In this document: positions 13,110 to 24,549 of the stretch, piece after piece
How the letters are laid out: each line of letters begins with the position of its first letter
How positions within the stretch are numbered: the first letter of the stretch is position 1
NCBI GenBank assembly: GCA_029891345.1
Contig: CM056998.1
Location: 172,880,332-172,944,331 of the forward strand
Reading direction: 5' to 3'
DNA length: 64,000 nucleotides
Source of the DNA: Dryococelus australis
Taxonomy: Eukaryota > Arthropoda > Insecta > Phasmatodea > Phasmatidae
Program-made: the position numbers and the translations under genes
Notes under the pieces: generated by a model
Seen by the model: only the letters and a program-made list of their open reading frames with translations
Told to the model about the DNA's origin: nothing
The model's database searches: none

Positions 13110-14325
13110 ATGGCTAGAGTCTTATTGAATATTAGTTAATTTCTTGACATAATAATAAAACTGATACACTAAATATATCAAATATATAGATTTTTTCTTT
13201 ACCAACAGTGTTTTGAAACTTTTGTGAGCAGAACATAACTCGAGATACAAAACATTTAGTTTTAAAACAAAACACATTAATTTATGCAGCACGCAACACA
13301 CAACATTCTTCTTCTGCATAGCAAATACAATACAAGGAATTGCTATTTTTAAACGAGTTTTATCTCTGAGTGATTGATGGCTTTAAACATATAATATTTG
13401 TTAAATGTACCATAGTTGTAGGGTTTCTGAGATACACAGAGCACAGAAATGATTTTGATTTTGGCACGTATGACGTCTTGTGGCATACATCTCGAAGAGC
13501 TGTCAAAATGGTGCTAAGTAGCACTTCTTGTTAAGGTCAAAGACGTTCGCTCCGATAGGGCACGGATTGTGGATCGCCGGCTCTTGGCATCTTCCAATCA
13601 CATACGCAGAATACCAACTGATTATGGACACCTGTTATATGTTGGGAATGTTTGCATATGGAATAAGATTTTTTTTTTGGAGGGGGGAAACAATTGTCCG
13701 TTCTGAATGACCGCTGATTGATCGGAACGAAGGTTTCTGAAAACACGTGATTAATTAGCCAATGAGAACAAAGGGTGGAGTTGGTGGGGGTTGAATGAAG
13801 GTGAGTAATTAGCCAATGAAAAATGTGGATGGGGATGGAGGGAACCTGTGCCATCACTCACCTGGCGGCATAACCGAGGACATAGCACTACCTAAATATT
13901 GAAAATGGAATCCTATAAGGAGGGCGCCGTCAGCACCACCTATAATTTAAAACATAATTAATTATGGCCACAACCTGGTGGCCAAATCTATAATTTATGT
14001 ACTAGCACCGCATAGGTGATGTGCATGTATACATACTAAATACAATATGGTGGCCCCCAGCAATGTATAAACAAAAGACAGGTAAAAATCCGAGGTGGAA
14101 GCCTTCAGCAGTGTATAAAAAAGACAAACGAAAAACCATTAAGACCACATGCGACAGAATGGGTATAGGTGAGGGGTGTGGGGGCGGTAGGTGGGTAATA
14201 ACTTTAAAATGGAGCCTCACGTTTCTCTTGTCGCTTTTGCAATATGATAGGAAAAGTTATTCCTCTGGGAATAACAGCTCGCCAAAAAAAAAAAGGGATG
14301 TGTATTTTTAAAGTTTTTAATCGCT
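13110..14325. other. Unassigned sequence with a short direct repeat
   Basis: Contains two copies of AATTAGCCAATGA (near 13752 and 13807) about 55 bp apart, with inverted and direct CCAAT motifs. The frames at 13528-13857 run on both strands over the same DNA and match nothing I know. Confidence 0.35.
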
Positions 14326-14327
14326 TG

Positions 14328-14535
14328 TAGGTGGTATGGTGTTGTAACTGTCAGACTACTCGCCTCGCCCCACGACAAACCGGGGTCACATCCGGATTTC
14401 TACGTGTAGGAAACATGGCGGGCGTTTCTGTTGGCCGGTGGGTAGTGTCGAGGTACTCCCGATACTCAGTTTTCTGTCGCTGCTCCATCTCTACCTCTCT
14501 TCGCCACTATCAGCTCTGAAGACCTAAGTTGTTAA
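14328..14535 (+). repeat. tRNA-derived SINE, family S1 (copy 1)
   Basis: Diverged S1 copy: a degenerate A-box (GTAACTGTCAGACTAC), the CGGATTTCTAC...AAACATGGCGGGCG section, GGCCGGTGGGTAGTGTCG, CTCCCGATACTC, CGCTGCTCCAT and ending CAGCTCTGAAGACCTAAG. The order matches the better-preserved S1 copies at 16020 and 57083. Confidence 0.65.
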
Positions 14536-15284
14536 TCGCCGCTCATGTCACTAGTGTTAACTTACAGCTGTGTTTCACCTACATGCAGTATTTCACATTA
14601 TATTGATCGTTTAAATAATTGCATACATTTTTCATCTCTGTTCTCAGTTAATGTTAATTTGGTGAGCAACGAATATCGTATATTACTTGGAGATGCCACT
14701 TAGGTATGGCGTGAAATACGGGTTCTGTGTGTGCCTTCGAACTTCCCTATCATGTTTCAACTTGCCGACTGAATTATGATTATGTTCAGAACCATGAGTC
14801 TTTGTGGGAAACTTTTTTTCTTATGTAACTTGCAAATACTCAGCTTCAGATGATCTTGTGGTCTGTAACACAGAGGCTCCAGTTCCCTTGTCAGTGTTAA
14901 TACATCCAGCCCTACAATTAAATGTTTGGTGAGCAAATAAAAACAAATAGCAAACATTAAAAAGAAACATATGACATGAAAAAATATATAGGAAATAATA
15001 TCATGTATTTGCAGTGTACTACATTTAGTCAAACTATGTTTTTGTTCAGCTAATCGATACGTATAACAACTAATAATACATTATTAAAAACAATCTCAAC
15101 ATGTTTGCACCCTAACCTTGCTTTCCAAAGATATTTTTTCCCGAACAAATCATGGAGTCAATTTTATTTCGTAAGCGGTCATTTGTTTTAATAAATAAGC
15201 CAAGTAGACATTTTTTTTTTTAACACGGCGTGCCTAGTGTCGAGACAAAACGAACAACCAGTCAGGTGGTACCCTCATTCAACC
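14536..15284. other. No feature recognised
   Basis: AT-rich. A minus-strand frame at 14757-15032 has a phenylalanine/isoleucine-rich hydrophobic stretch of a kind that AT-rich DNA gives by chance. A T-run lies at 15211-15221. Confidence 0.35.
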
Positions 15285-15425
15285 GCTTCATAGTTCGCCT
15301 GGCTGTGTGCAGTTTCCACTGCTTGCAGCTCGCACTACTGCTCGCGCCAGACATCGTGGCCCTGTTGATCTCCCTCGTCCTTCAGTAATACAATGGACAC
15401 GGACAGGCGCTGCAACGGGTAGAAA
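15285..15425 (+). repeat. GC-richer dispersed repeat R2, copy 2 (tentative)
   Basis: Shares CACTACTG followed by CGCGCCAGAC with the blocks at 7830 and 16790, within a locally GC-rich stretch. The alignment is short. Confidence 0.3.
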
Positions 15426-15486
15426 ATACTAACGGCACGATTATCTGTACTCGTTACTAAAAGCATTTTCAAAGGTTTCCCCTACC

Positions 15487-15705
15487 TCCCTCCAAGGCGA
15501 ACCTGGTTCAATCCCCGGCTGGGTCACCGGATTTTCGGAAATGGGAATCGTGCCGGACGATGTCGTTGGTCGGCGGGTTTTCTCGGGGATCTCCCGTTTC
15601 CCCCGCCCCTTCATTCCGGCGCCGCTCCATAATCACCTAAATCATCCACATCGGCTCTCAAGACCTCGCTGTTGAGAGCCGCCCAAATCTCTTTACTCAC
15701 TCCAA
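15487..15705 (+). repeat. tRNA-derived SINE, family S1 (copy 2, 5'-truncated)
   Basis: Begins just before the B-box (GAACCTGGTTCAATCCCCGG), then GGATTTTCGG, GGGAATCGTGCCGGACGATG, GGGTTTTCTCGGGGATCTCC, CGCCGCTCCATAATCACC and GGCTCTCAAGACCTC, ending GAGCCGCCCAAATCTCTT. The A-box part is missing. Confidence 0.75.
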
Positions 15706-16019
15706 GGTTTCCGTTGGATGATTTCACACTAAAGCCTGGTTCAGTTCATGTTCATACCGATCACTCTAAACGAAGCTGTACAAATGTAAACAGATATTCA
15801 GCATTAACGTTTTAGTACATGGGTGAAAGTTCAGTTTATGAATATAGGATTACGATGTCAATGCACGACAAGAAACTAAAAGCTAAACATATATTTACTT
15901 TATTGTTTGGTAATAAGAAAATGTAGCAAATATTTTATGAAACAGGCATAATCTTAAAGTTGTCTCGGAGATACGTTTTGAAGGAAAGACTGCACACTTG
16001 TTCAGTACCTTACACATAG

Positions 16020-16328
16020 AGATGATGACGCATGTGATGCTCTTGCCTGGGTGGATGTAGGCGGAATGCTTAATGAGCGAGTGAAGAGATTTGGGCGGCT
16101 CTTAAAACCGATGTCTTGAGAGTCCTTGATGGTAAAGCGAGATGAGTATGGAGCAGCGCTGGAATGCAAGGGTGGGGGAAATGGGAGATCAGTGAGAAAA
16201 CCCACCGACCAGCAGCATCGTTCTGCACGATTCCCAAATGCGAGAATCCGGAGGTGACCTCGTCGGGAATCGAACCTGGTTCTCCATGGCAGGGGGAGAG
16301 TGCTCTAACCACTACACACCACGGCCCC
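16020..16328 (-). repeat. tRNA-derived SINE, family S1 (copy 3)
   Basis: The clearest S1 copy. On the minus strand: A-box GTGGTTAGAGCACTC, B-box AGGTTCGATTCCCGA about 32 bases on, then the S1 body GGATTCTCGCATTTGGGAAT, GGTGGGTTTTCTCACTGA, GCGCTGCTCCATACTCATC and GAGCCGCCCAAATCTCTTCA. It is transcribed by Pol III if active. Two frames seen on this strand are products of the SINE sequence and not genes. Confidence 0.85.
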
Positions 16329-16734
16329 AGGAATGCTTAACGTTCACTGTCGGATTATACTTGTTATATCTTTCATACGCAATGAATTCGTAACAACAAA
16401 TTTGTACTAACATGCTAAAGCCAACTGTTTTTACGTATATTAATATTAGCGCTACGTTTTAAACGGCTATGTCTGCCTAAAAGCGTTCACTTTAAAGAAT
16501 ATTTTATTAAAAGGAATAAAAAAAATGTAGCTGAAGAAACCAGTTTAAACGAATAGCCAAAAACATGACTTTGCTATGCCATGAATTGAAAATGATGCAG
16601 GTAAATGAGCTCTAATATTTAGACGTGGAAAATATTTCGAAATGAGACGACACTGCACGCTCAGTTGCACGTAAATTTGCACGAGAATGACTGAAAGATT
16701 TCCAAATGACCTATAGGATTGTTTGTCCTAGTTA

Positions 16735-16910
16735 CGGAGCAGACATGTATACGCTCGCTCGACCAGGTCCGGGTCAGCGTTCCAGAAGCAAACTACTGTC
16801 TGCGCCAGACGTTATGACACTTGTCTGAACGTAGGTGCGGGCGGGGTTTTTTTGGGGAGAGGTTGAACGACTACGTACGCGGGTCTGGCTTTGCAGCACC
16901 CGACCTAAAA
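16735..16910 (+). repeat. GC-richer dispersed repeat R2, copy 3
   Basis: ACTACTGTCTGCGCCAGACG, GCGGGCGGGG and TACGCGGGTCTGGC match blocks at 7830-7970 and 15330 in order. Confidence 0.4.
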
Positions 16911-17172
16911 AAAATTACCCCATCACATGCAGTTTAACTGCAGATTTAGTTTTCAATAGAGGCCAGTGAATATTTAGGAAAATATTAAAAAAAGCTATTT
17001 ATAGGAGTTAGAGGGAAGTAGTAAAAAGTGTGAGTAGGTGTTATGACCACGAGGCTAAATAGGTATGAGTGTTAAGACATATCGCTCAACAAAGTAGCTG
17101 ATAGGGTTGCCAACAATTCTGGCATCAGTGACAGGTTTATCCAAAGGATAATGAAGGCTTGTGGTATGGTAG

Positions 17173-17175
<3 letters not shown>

Positions 17176-17236
<61 letters not shown>
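17176..17236. repeat. (AT)n microsatellite
   Basis: Uninterrupted AT dinucleotides for about 61 bp. Confidence 0.98.
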
Positions 17237-17237
<1 letters not shown>

Positions 17238-17479
17238 CCTTGTTCTATATTATCACGAGTGGCACATATGAATATGGCAGCTATAAATTCACCATATAAA
17301 AAATTGCAGGCAACTGTGCCTAACAGAAGACATAAGAGTAATGGCAGAATTGCCTTGTTCAAGGTCACAAGTTGCATCTAAGACATAAGTTTGGCAGCGA
17401 TAACTTCAGTGGACTGAAAAGGGCATACAACTGTACATACAAGAATTCTAAAGCATGTATTTTTTGTCGAATTTTTATT

Positions 17480-17775
17480 TTCAATGTCATTCAAGATTAT
17501 GGGGCCAAGGTCAAGGTTGTCTGTATCTATAACGATGGCAGTAGTTTGTAATGTAATATGCTTGCTGACTTTAATGTACTTTCTTTCTAGTTTTGGTTTT
17601 TAAAGTTATCCAAGGTGATGGGGCTATGGTTCAGGTCACCTGCATCTAATAGGTGGTAGTTGTTAGTAATGAAATATTTTTGTTGACTTTTGTGTATTTT
17701 TCTCGAGTGTTTATTTTCAGGGTCATTCAAAGTCATGAGGTCAAGGTTTATTTCACCTGCATCTTATATGGTCAT
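17480..17775 (+). repeat. Tandem repeat, ~115-120 bp unit, GGTCAAGG type
   Basis: Three successive units carry TTTTTATTTTCA..GTCATTCAAG, a GATGGGGC/ATGGGGCCAAGGTCA segment, CACCTGCATCT and a GTAGTTnGTAATG..ATAT segment; they start near 17475, 17592 and 17707. Related GTTCAAGGTCACAAG and GCATCTAAG phrases lie to the left at 17350-17385, before the first clear unit. Such GGTCA-rich arrays are common in some marine invertebrates. Confidence 0.65.
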
Positions 17776-17776
17776 T

Positions 17777-17778
<2 letters not shown>

Positions 17779-17853
<75 letters not shown>
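17779..17853. repeat. (AT)n microsatellite
   Basis: Uninterrupted AT dinucleotides for about 75 bp, directly after the GGTCAAGG tandem repeat. Confidence 0.98.
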
Positions 17854-17859
<6 letters not shown>

Positions 17860-18168
17860 TGACGAATTATGTTTGTGACCACAATGTGAAATATTATCAA
17901 ACAAATGTTAGTTGTGTACGCCACAATGGCTAGCATTCGCATAATATGGTGAGAAACATTGAGAGGCCAATTGCTAGAAAGTACACTTACACATGTATCC
18001 ACCAATCAGTTAGGTGCCTGGTCGGTGTGGTGTCTGCCAGCCACCAAGTGTTTCAAATTGAGTTACTTACTTTTACTAGCACGAATTGCCAATGGAGGCA
18101 GTTCGGTGAGAAACCACATCATGACAAAACAAGCTGAATTCAACTGTCGAGCTTAGATGTAACGGTGG

Positions 18169-18205
18169 TATAGGCTGTTCGCGCCAAAGTGAGCTCCTAA
18201 CACTT
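18169..18205 (+). mobile_element. Orphan end of a GGCTGTTCACG-type TIR element
   Basis: TATAGGCTGTTCGCGCCAAA followed by GTGAGC matches the left end of the TIR family at 27513, 53410 and 59843. I find no matching right end downstream, so only this end survives or the rest has decayed. Confidence 0.5.
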
Positions 18206-19321
18206 TTTGTAATGGTGCTATAACACACACATGAAGCATGCAAGCAATTTTATTGATACTTCAGTTCGTGTATAAATGAATATAAAAATTGAGTTACTAC
18301 TTAATACGTAATCTTTATTGACATTTGGGTTCATACGTCCATATATAAAATGCGACAGGCATCAAGAAGTGGTCACATTAATGCGAATAGTTTCCTTCGA
18401 AATATATCTAGTAGCTCACTGCATGTATTCTATATGTTATTATTTTTTAAAACGTGAATATTTTTAGTATTTTTAAATAACTGTAGATCTTTCAAGAGAC
18501 TATAACTACTCCCGCAGATAATACTGTAGTAAATTCGTATTATAACACTCTAATAATCAATAACTATTTACTGTAATCCAAATTTTGTTAGTGTATTCCA
18601 AATTTGGTTAAGACATGTCGGTGCATGTAAATAAGCCTTTACTTTATGAACGAAACAAAACAGAATCAGGAAAACTGCGCAGATTATTTTGAGGACAAGC
18701 TAAACTTTACACACTTATAGACGTAATCTACCTTTGCATTGGATTACAGTTAACAAAGCTCACTCACGAATGTTCGAAGTAAATACTAAACTGGCAAGGA
18801 AAGACGTTTGGGATCACGTGCTGTATATTTTAGAGTAATATTGGACACTTACTGGAGAAACAAACCGTGAATATACAGTAGTTGATCGGGTATTCATTTG
18901 ACAGTGAAGTCTATACTACAGGCCATTTATTTCGAGACATTTCATGGTCTCTAATTGTCATACATATGAAAACATTATTCCATATGATGTATTATTTAAT
19001 GTTTTTAGTGACTATTACTTTATGTTTTCAAAGATCTCGTGTGTGTTGGCAAGGGGAACTATAACGTAACACCTCCTTTAATATTTACAATTATGCATGA
19101 TTTGGAAGTAATTTTTTCCAGTGGTCCATTGTGGTCTGTTCAAATTTATAATTTACTATTTGTTTTTCAGATCTGATACATGCTATTTCATAATTCCGAA
19201 GGTTTCACCACTAATTTACTTTAACTGCATTACATATATTGTGTTGGAATATATTCGGACAAAACTGAGCTCACATAACTATTATTCGTGTTTTGTATCC
19301 TTTTTCCTCCAAAGCTATGGT
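18206..19321. other. No feature recognised
   Basis: AT-rich sequence with stops in all frames. A plus-strand frame at 18882-19064 is hydrophobic but unsupported. Confidence 0.35.
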
Positions 19322-19735
19322 TCCTGCAGCGGTTAGCCCCGCCCACTCCGCGGCAGCCTGCCAGAACATACCCGAAGGGGACTTAGAAATATTTTCAGCT
19401 ACACAAGATCGCTCATTTTTTGTGACCAGAAGTGTACATAACCGTAACGTATAAAACACAGAAATTGACTTTTTAATTTCCACACCAACTACAACTAGGT
19501 ACACAAAAGCTAATCGCGAAGATGAATAAAACTGAAGCCACTAATACTCCAATATTAGATAGAGAAAAAAGGGAATTGTATTTAGATAATTTTAGCCTCT
19601 TGCGGGAAAGCTGGCAAGAGCATGCACGTGCTTTTCGTCGAAGAACGCGTCGTCTGTGTTGTTGGATCAATTGTGGATGCTGCAAGATACTTTTGTTGAT
19701 GACAAAAACCCAATTTATTTGAAGATGTTATGTTG
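19322..19735 (+). other. Unrecognised small frame downstream of a GC-box-like block
   Basis: A GC-rich block with CCCCGCCCACTCCGCGG (19337-19353) lies about 170 bp upstream of an ATG at 19522, which opens a 66-codon frame. The predicted protein has an N-terminal acidic part (DREKRELYLD), an arginine-rich run (FRRRTRR) and a cysteine cluster (CCWINCGCC). This arrangement could be a first exon or a small gene, but an overlapping minus-strand frame of similar length (19473-19685) shows how weak frame length is here. I recognise no family. Confidence 0.2.
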
Positions 19736-19879
19736 AGCGAGAATCAAACACAGAATTCGTGTGTTTACTTATGTGTTGTTGCATTTATTTTGAGTGGCAT
19801 TTTGTGTGTAATGTAAAATAATCCAGTAATTTATGCATCTATTTTGATCACTTTGCAAGGATGCGTTAAAATGGGTACC

Positions 19880-20291
19880 GGCTGTTCACGGTAAAATGAG
19901 CACTTTTGAAGCCCTTCTTAAGATCTACTTTTATGCACCTTGTGTATTCATTCGGCTTATGAAAATTAACATTGCAACGGGCCTCAATACTTTAGTCATA
20001 CGTCCACCAAGTGAAACTGTGAAATTATTAGGAAAGTAAATAATCCGTAAATCTGCTCATTTTTGCACTTCGCTACATAAAAAAAAAAAAAAAAAGAGAG
20101 AGAAATAATTTGTCACAAATGGTTACCTAACACTTTTTATTCGACGTTAAGATATGGGACTATTCTTCGCCCATCGTTACCAACTTTACTGTGTGCGTGT
20201 CACTCAGTGCACCCGTTAAAATATATGCATGTAGGAGCAGTAACTTTTATCTAAGTTGATTTCAACAGTGCTCACTTTATCGTGAATAGCC
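19880..20291 (-). mobile_element. TIR element (GGCTGTTCACG family, M1), inverted copy
   Basis: 412 bp bounded by GGCTGTTCACGGTAAAATGA and the inverted CTCACTTTATCGTGAATAGCC. The interior read on the minus strand has the same landmarks as the other copies: TTGATTTCAAC end, CACTGCCCCTGCATG-like segment, TTTTAACGGG, and TTCGAC/TTAACGTCGAATAAAA. No transposase is encoded, so it is a non-autonomous element. An A-run with a GA tail (20080-20103) sits in the middle. Confidence 0.85.
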
Positions 20292-20299
20292 TTTAGTGA

Positions 20300-22485
20300 A
20301 TAATGAAAGTGTATTGAATAAGACTTGCAGTGAATAACTTGAAGAACTACCAGTATCACTGTTACAGGTTTTTTTTCTTCGCTATAAAATCTCATCACAC
20401 GTTTGTCTGTTGTACCAACCCAGGCAGGTAGGGACCACTTTCTCACTGGGAGGAGGTGGCCCATTTCCAGTAGAAATCTACTGTACAAGATTGTATATTC
20501 ATAAGTCACTATCCAGGGTGTTCTATACACAATCACACTACATTACTTTCGTCTCTCCGAGCGCGACTTCAGGATTTTCTTTTTCCTTCAAACACGGAGT
20601 TTGCTCGAGATAATAGCAAACCAAGCGCGCGCGATGACAACTGGCATACTTGAAGCACAACAGCCGAGAAGAGCCTCAGTGTTTAAGTGGGTTTGGTTGT
20701 GCGAGGGTTTAATCTGCTTTCATTTTACGGCCCGCCTATTGATTAACATTTTCTGCGTGCACACAAATCTGTATGGTCCGAATATAATCACGTAAGGGGT
20801 AACTGACATGAGAATTGTTAAATTTATTTAATTTAAATCTCATTAACCTGGATCGCTTAAGGAAATTTCACATTGAATAACATCTGGCATGTTATGCCTC
20901 ATTGAATAACATCTGGCAATAACTAGCATGACAGAAATTTCATATTATAAGAGGAATTTAGAGAGTTGATTTTATTTTATGGAATTGTATACAATTAAAG
21001 AAGACATTATGAGTTCACACATGTAACGTGATTCTGAGTGCTTAAATATTTGCATCATCAATTGGTATGCCCAGTTGTATTTACACGACATCTTGTGAGT
21101 TTCCTTGGGGGCATGAACAGACAGACTTATGTGTGTCATAGTGCGTTTTGTAGCGTCCTCTCGGTGCAATACAATGATGACCCAAATCCCACGCCACATG
21201 GAAAATAGAACCGCTTACATCCCGGCACAAAAATGAGTAAAAATGCCAACAATATCGGCCCAGTGCGTTTTGGAATTCTTTCACTGGCCTGGTTACCACC
21301 TTGAGGCTACCGTGTTTTTACTAGGTACTTGTTTAGTAGGACTGTCGATGCCGTATGACAGTACGTAGCAACTTATGCATTTTCTTAATAAACACCAAAG
21401 GGAAGTTATTTGTGGAATAAAAAAATTTTGCGATATTCCCAGAATTAAAAATGTTACAGACGGAATAGATGTTTGCCAAATTTAACCTGAACTTGGATAA
21501 AGTGCTGTGACAGTTTTGAGCTGTCATACGGAGCGACACCTGTAGTGCAGCCGTATCGTTAGATGAGTACATAGGCCTGTCAGACCAGTGACTATAATTA
21601 GAAACTCGGAAATTTTGCGGATTCTTCTGAGGACAAGTTAAACTGCATTCACGTGCACATATGTGTTTGTGCTTCCATTGGTTCATAGTTTGTTAGGTAC
21701 GCCCTGAACGACTTTCTGCCAATAACGAGCCTGCAATAAAATAAGAACAGAATCCCGTGCTACCTGGTCTGGGGTTCAACTGGAGCAACAGCCAATACGA
21801 ACAACCAACTGATGGTCGAAATAACTAATGATTGTGGAGTCCAGCTTGTTGCCGAATGAATCCGCGAATTTTTCCGGTTCTCTAATTATAATGTGTTGCT
21901 TTCTGCGCATATTCCTAACGTGTCGTCAATCTCATTTGGTTGCGTTGTCACCGCTTTAATTTGTTTTCCGAAAGCAAATAACTTGTTCGCAATTAATACA
22001 GTCATTGCCCCAAATTTCACTTTTTTTTTTTTGGACGCATGACGTGCATGCCCCCAGAAAAGTTGATAGTGATTTAATGAGAATTTTCAAGTCTTAATGT
22101 CGGAATTAAAGCGTGACTTTTAAATCTGTATTGGCCCATTTATTTACATTAATTTTATGCGGATGGGAATAAGAATTCGTATATTCGAAACATAACAACG
22201 TTACAAAATATTTTACAGTTACGTATTATCAGAAGTATAAATCAAGTTATGGGACCTACTACACTGTTAATTTTCGATTCGGTTGAAGTATACACTGCCA
22301 AAAGTACATCGTAAACAGGAGTTTCAAATATTAACGTAGTTCCAGTATTACGTCAGAGGTATTTGTGCAGTGACTAATATTTATCTTTCAAAGTACTGTT
22401 AGAGTTACCACGTGGCATATCATCCGTTGTTCTGCCAAGCCTAACGGTTGAAAAGCAATACGAGGAGAGGAGCGTGCGTCGGCCG
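20300..22485. other. No feature recognised
   Basis: Mixed composition with some CpG-containing stretches (20560-20700). A 117-codon minus frame at 21333-21686 matches no family I know. A direct repeat CATTGAATAACATCTGGCA occurs at 20872 and 20900. A T-run lies at 22021-22032. Confidence 0.3.
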
Positions 22486-22489
22486 GTAT

Positions 22490-22690
22490 TGGCAGTTCCC
22501 AGTTATTTGAACACTTTTAAAATCAACCTATGAGAAATGTCACTGCCTCTACCTATATACATTTAAATGGGCTCATTGACTGGCAAGCGTCCAGTTAAGT
22601 TGGAAACGACGGGGGGGGGGGGGGGGACAGTACTCCCATGTCTTAACATTGAATTTAAATTGTTAGGTAAACAGTTGTGAATACTGAATT
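22490..22690 (+). mobile_element. Partial TIR element of the M1 family, with a G16 run
   Basis: CACTTTTAAAATCAACC, GTCACTGCCTCTACC, and CTTAACATTGAATTTAAATT followed by GTTAGGTAAACAGTTGTG match the left half of the M1 copies at 53410 and 59843. The left terminus is degraded and the right half is not found. A run of 16 G (22611-22626) interrupts it. Confidence 0.6.
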
Positions 22691-22699
22691 TTAACTATT

Positions 22700-23246
22700 G
22701 TACAGCTATAGGTACACTTAGGGAGGTAGTCATGGCTCCAAACGCTGGCCATGGCTACCCAATCACTCACTGCCGCGATGCCCGCCTCCTTAAGGGGTTT
22801 GCCCTAAGACGCAATTAGAACCCGACCCTACCTTCGGTCGTACATTTAATACTTAGCAATAGGGTAGAATTAGAAGAAAAAAAACGTAGGTCCAGAAAAA
22901 ATCATAGCTTAGTGAAGAATCTAGCTATAGATACAAAATTTGATGTGTGATAAGGACGGGCAATAAGGAGAGATTGAAGAAAAACGTTAGTTTACCACAG
23001 CCTTCTTCCAGCCAACTCCTGAATTCAATTCAGGTTAATGCTCACCACCTCATAAATAATCTAAAGGCAGCCTTTAACGAAGTGCTTGAAGTGCAAAGAA
23101 ATGTCCTGGAGTAGACCACCTCAGCCATGAAGACTTCACTGTAAAAATTATTTTAGTAAACTTCCTAAACTAGAATGGAAGTTTTTAACCTTACATGAAA
23201 ACATGGAATGTTTAGCACCACTACAATACATAGTTGGTAACTTCTC
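22700..23246. other. No feature recognised
   Basis: Contains a short hairpin-forming phrase near 22730-22775 (TGGCTCC...GGCCATGGCTACC). It resembles no RNA gene I know. Confidence 0.3.
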
Positions 23247-23664
23247 TATAGTCAATTCACGGTTACTTCAGCCTTTTATGAAGCCCTGCTAAAGTTCTAC
23301 TTCCAGGATATTCCTCCGCCTCATGCAAACTAAGCTTAGCTAAGTCTGGAGAATTTCATCAAAGGACAACGCACCACATTCGTGCTTACGAAGGGAAATA
23401 GTATTTTGTATTAGGACTATTTCTCACTAGGCGCTACTATTACTCCCTTATTTCTATTCAGATTAATTATCTATGAAGCATTATAATTTATAGAAAATAT
23501 ATACATAACATTTCAATTTAACAGAAAAAAATAACTTTTATGAACCCAAGTATAAAACACTTGTGATACAGGGCGTATTTAGGAAATAACTAAACATGTC
23601 ATACATGGGGAGATTTTTCAAAGGTTTGATACAAAAAGGCTGAAGAAACAGTGAATGGACTATA
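23247..23664. mobile_element. TIR element M2, intact ends (418 bp)
   Basis: Left end TATAGTCAATTCACGG continues GTTACTTCAGCC; the right end is its inverted counterpart AAGGCTGAAGAAAC continuing AGTGAATGGACTATA. The inverted ends are about 33 bp with a few mismatches. A homologous copy at 27199-28056 carries a second element inserted in its middle. The TTCACGG core and an internal AGCAGGGCTTC segment tie M2 to M1. No coding capacity. Confidence 0.8.
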
Positions 23665-24019
23665 TGCATTTCACTGTTTCCTGAGAAAATGTAGGAACAC
23701 TACCATAGAAGCGTGGGAAAAAAATTTTTTACCTCTGACTCTTTCTCAATATTCATATTCACTGGTGTGGTATAATAGCGAACAATTCCATAGAGTGAAC
23801 AGCGCACCTCTGTTTGGACTTGTGCCGGCAGTTGCCGACTTTGTGGTCATGCGCTTTGAGAGTAGCTAACTTCAACGACATCTCAATAGATGGAGTGAGT
23901 GTCTAGGTTTCAGGTGGAAGACGAGGCGCCTTCGTGACGTGTGAACAGCAGCACGCGAGTGCACAGGTTGCTCCAGGATGTGTAATTGTGATTAATCCAC
24001 GGGATAATGAGGACATAAA
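23665..24019. other. No feature recognised
   Basis: A 72-codon plus frame spans the right end of the M2 element and the flank; it is a chance frame. Nothing else is visible. Confidence 0.3.
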
Positions 24020-24281
24020 CAGTGGAGCGGGTTAGAGAGATTTGGGCGGCTCTTAACATCGAGGTCTTTAGAGCCGATGAGGATGAAATTAGGCGAATAT
24101 GGGGCAGCGCCGGAATGCAATGGCTGGGGAAACAGGAGATCCCCGAGAAAACCCACCAACCATCGGCATCGTCCGGCACGGTTCCACAATGAGAAAATCT
24201 GGGAGAGACCCCGCCGGGAATCAAAACCTGTTCTCCTAGGTAGGAGACGAGTAATCTAACCACTACACCATCGTGGTCCCG
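24020..24281 (-). repeat. tRNA-derived SINE, family S1 (copy 4)
   Basis: On the minus strand: A-box GTAGTGGTTAGATTACTC, B-box-like GGTTTTGATTCCCGGC, then AGATTTTCTCATTGTGGAAC, GTGCCGGACGATGCCGATGG, GGGTTTTCTCGGGGATCTCC, GGCGCTGCCCCATATTCGCC and GAGCCGCCCAAATCTCTCTA. Reading frames here are SINE by-products. Confidence 0.85.
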
Positions 24282-24427
24282 GAGACATGAGAAATACCGG
24301 AAAGTTTACTGTGCAATTTTTAGAAACGAGATTGGGTTCATCCCCACTTCGATTATTATAATAGGGGTAAACTATTTAATTTTCGTCAGTTTTGTTGCAA
24401 CAGTATTAGTGATGTCTCCATGCTGTA

Positions 24428-24545
24428 TTGTCGTCCTCAGTGGCTCAGATGGTCGCCTGGCAGCTTCTTTACGCGAGGGGTTCTAGGTTCGAGTCCAACG
24501 TAAGGCCGGGATGTCCATTCATTTTGTCATAATACCTGAGTCACC
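24428..24545 (+). repeat. tRNA-like SINE head
   Basis: A-box-like AGTGGCTCAGATGGTCG and B-box GGTTCGAGTCC are about 35 bases apart, as in a type 2 Pol III promoter. The sequence after it (GTAAGGCCGGGATGTCCATT) resembles the S3 copies at 36600 and 55480. Confidence 0.5.
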
Positions 24546-24549
24546 GTCG

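Noticed and set aside
16258-16328. Functional tRNA gene on the minus strand
   Set aside because: Good Pol III boxes, but it is the head of a SINE with six other copies in the window and lacks paired tRNA arms.
17174-18005. Reading frames with long IYIYIY runs
   Set aside because: They are translations of the (AT)n microsatellites.
21333-21686. 117-codon minus frame as a gene
   Set aside because: No family likeness and no splice or promoter signals that I could defend.
23910-24263. 117-codon minus frame
   Set aside because: Lies inside S1 SINE copy 4.
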